Below, piece by piece: positions 63,719 through 64,000 of a DNA stretch of 64,000 bases. The notes under the pieces were generated by a model that saw only the letters and a program-made list of their open reading frames with translations, was not told the DNA's origin and did no database searches. Position 1 is the first letter of the stretch; each line of letters starts with the position of its first letter. The translations under genes were made by a program, and so were the position numbers. The DNA lies in contig NZ_ALMY01000013.1 of assembly GCF_000440115.1 (NCBI RefSeq), positions 44,593-108,592 on the forward strand, written 5' to 3'. The stretch is from Streptococcus suis YS56 (GTDB taxonomy: Bacteria > Bacillota > Bacilli > Lactobacillales > Streptococcaceae).

Positions 63719-64000
63719 AAAATCCCTCCTTATATATACAGATGGGGCGATGACTTTCTAAAAAGAAAATCACATACTATTCTTACTTACTAGTCTAACG
63801 TATATAAGTTAATATAGCAAGGGATTTGTTTGTCAATAGGTCAGAGGAGGATGAGGGATAATTCTTGCAATTTTTTCTTCTTTTATTTATAATAATCCCG
63901 TCTTTGACAGTTTGAAACGACAAAAACCTCCCTAACCCTATGCATATCAAGGGTTTAGAGAGGTTTTCTTTTTATATCAAAAATGCGTACTTTTTCCCGA
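63719..64000. other. Intergenic region at the window end
   Basis: It holds the AT-rich upstream region of the CsbD gene and, at 63923-63967, a long hairpin (AAAACCTC-CTAACCCT with AGGGTTTAG-GAGGTTTT) with A/T runs on both strands, probably a bidirectional terminator of a gene beyond the window. I see no coding region. Confidence 0.6.

Overview
The window reads as chromosomal DNA of a low-GC Gram-positive coccus of the genus Streptococcus, most likely S. suis or a close relative. The basis is the gene order (rsmH-ftsL-pbpX-mraY; gnd-ritR; nrdR-dnaB-dnaI; rdgB-cbpB-xerD-like-scpAB-rluB-yidD), the streptococcal forms of the proteins, and dispersed repeats of the RUP type. It holds about 65 protein genes. 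I saw no rRNA, tRNA, phage, CRISPR array or complete insertion sequence. The species call is inference.

Layout. 1-4100: the tail of a T-box leader (the window starts inside the T-box motif), a small HExxH protein, glyQ-glyS and a DUF896 protein. 4.2-8.1 kb: a small membrane protein, a MATE exporter, and the KtrA/KtrB potassium uptake pair. 8.2-15.1 kb: a set matching flavin-based extracellular electron transfer (EET) as described in Listeria: EetB-like, Ndh2-like, DmkB-like, a PplA-like FMN lipoprotein, an ApbE/FmnB flavin transferase, DmkA-like and EetA-like. 15.1-17.6 kb: a cluster of small membrane proteins, a tandem DUF3278-like protein and an XRE regulator, with four copies of an 18-bp operator-like sequence upstream. 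17.6-22.1 kb: division and cell-wall genes. 22.3-34.3 kb: a DEAD-box helicase with a long leader, trxB, gnd, the orphan redox regulator ritR, nrdR, dnaB, dnaI, der and small membrane genes. 34.4-49.5 kb: SNF2 helicase, murC, mltG, greA, yidC, a tRNA/rRNA methylase, a Bax-inhibitor family protein, pepC and lysA. 49.6-55.3 kb: a tightly overlapping operon from the glutamate racemase gene to yidD. 55.3-59.7 kb: repeat-rich intergenic DNA, an orphan peptide-binding lipoprotein, a probable small RNA, trmL, and an FMN riboswitch with a large insertion in front of ribU. 59.7-64 kb: PAP2 phosphatase, an OatA-type acetyltransferase with a MORN-repeat partner, a low-molecular-weight phosphatase and a CsbD-like protein.

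The strongest system-level story is the EET-like locus. Ndh2 would pass electrons to a demethylmenaquinone built by DmkA and DmkB; EetA and EetB would carry them across the membrane; PplA, flavinylated by FmnB, would be the surface acceptor. RibU, under an FMN riboswitch later in the window, could supply the flavin. Other points worth attention are the interrupted FMN riboswitch, the operator array with a consensus promoter built into it, two genes predicted to have leaderless mRNAs, the aspartate-less RitR, a candidate small RNA with a CiaR-like box, and three MITE-like repeats.
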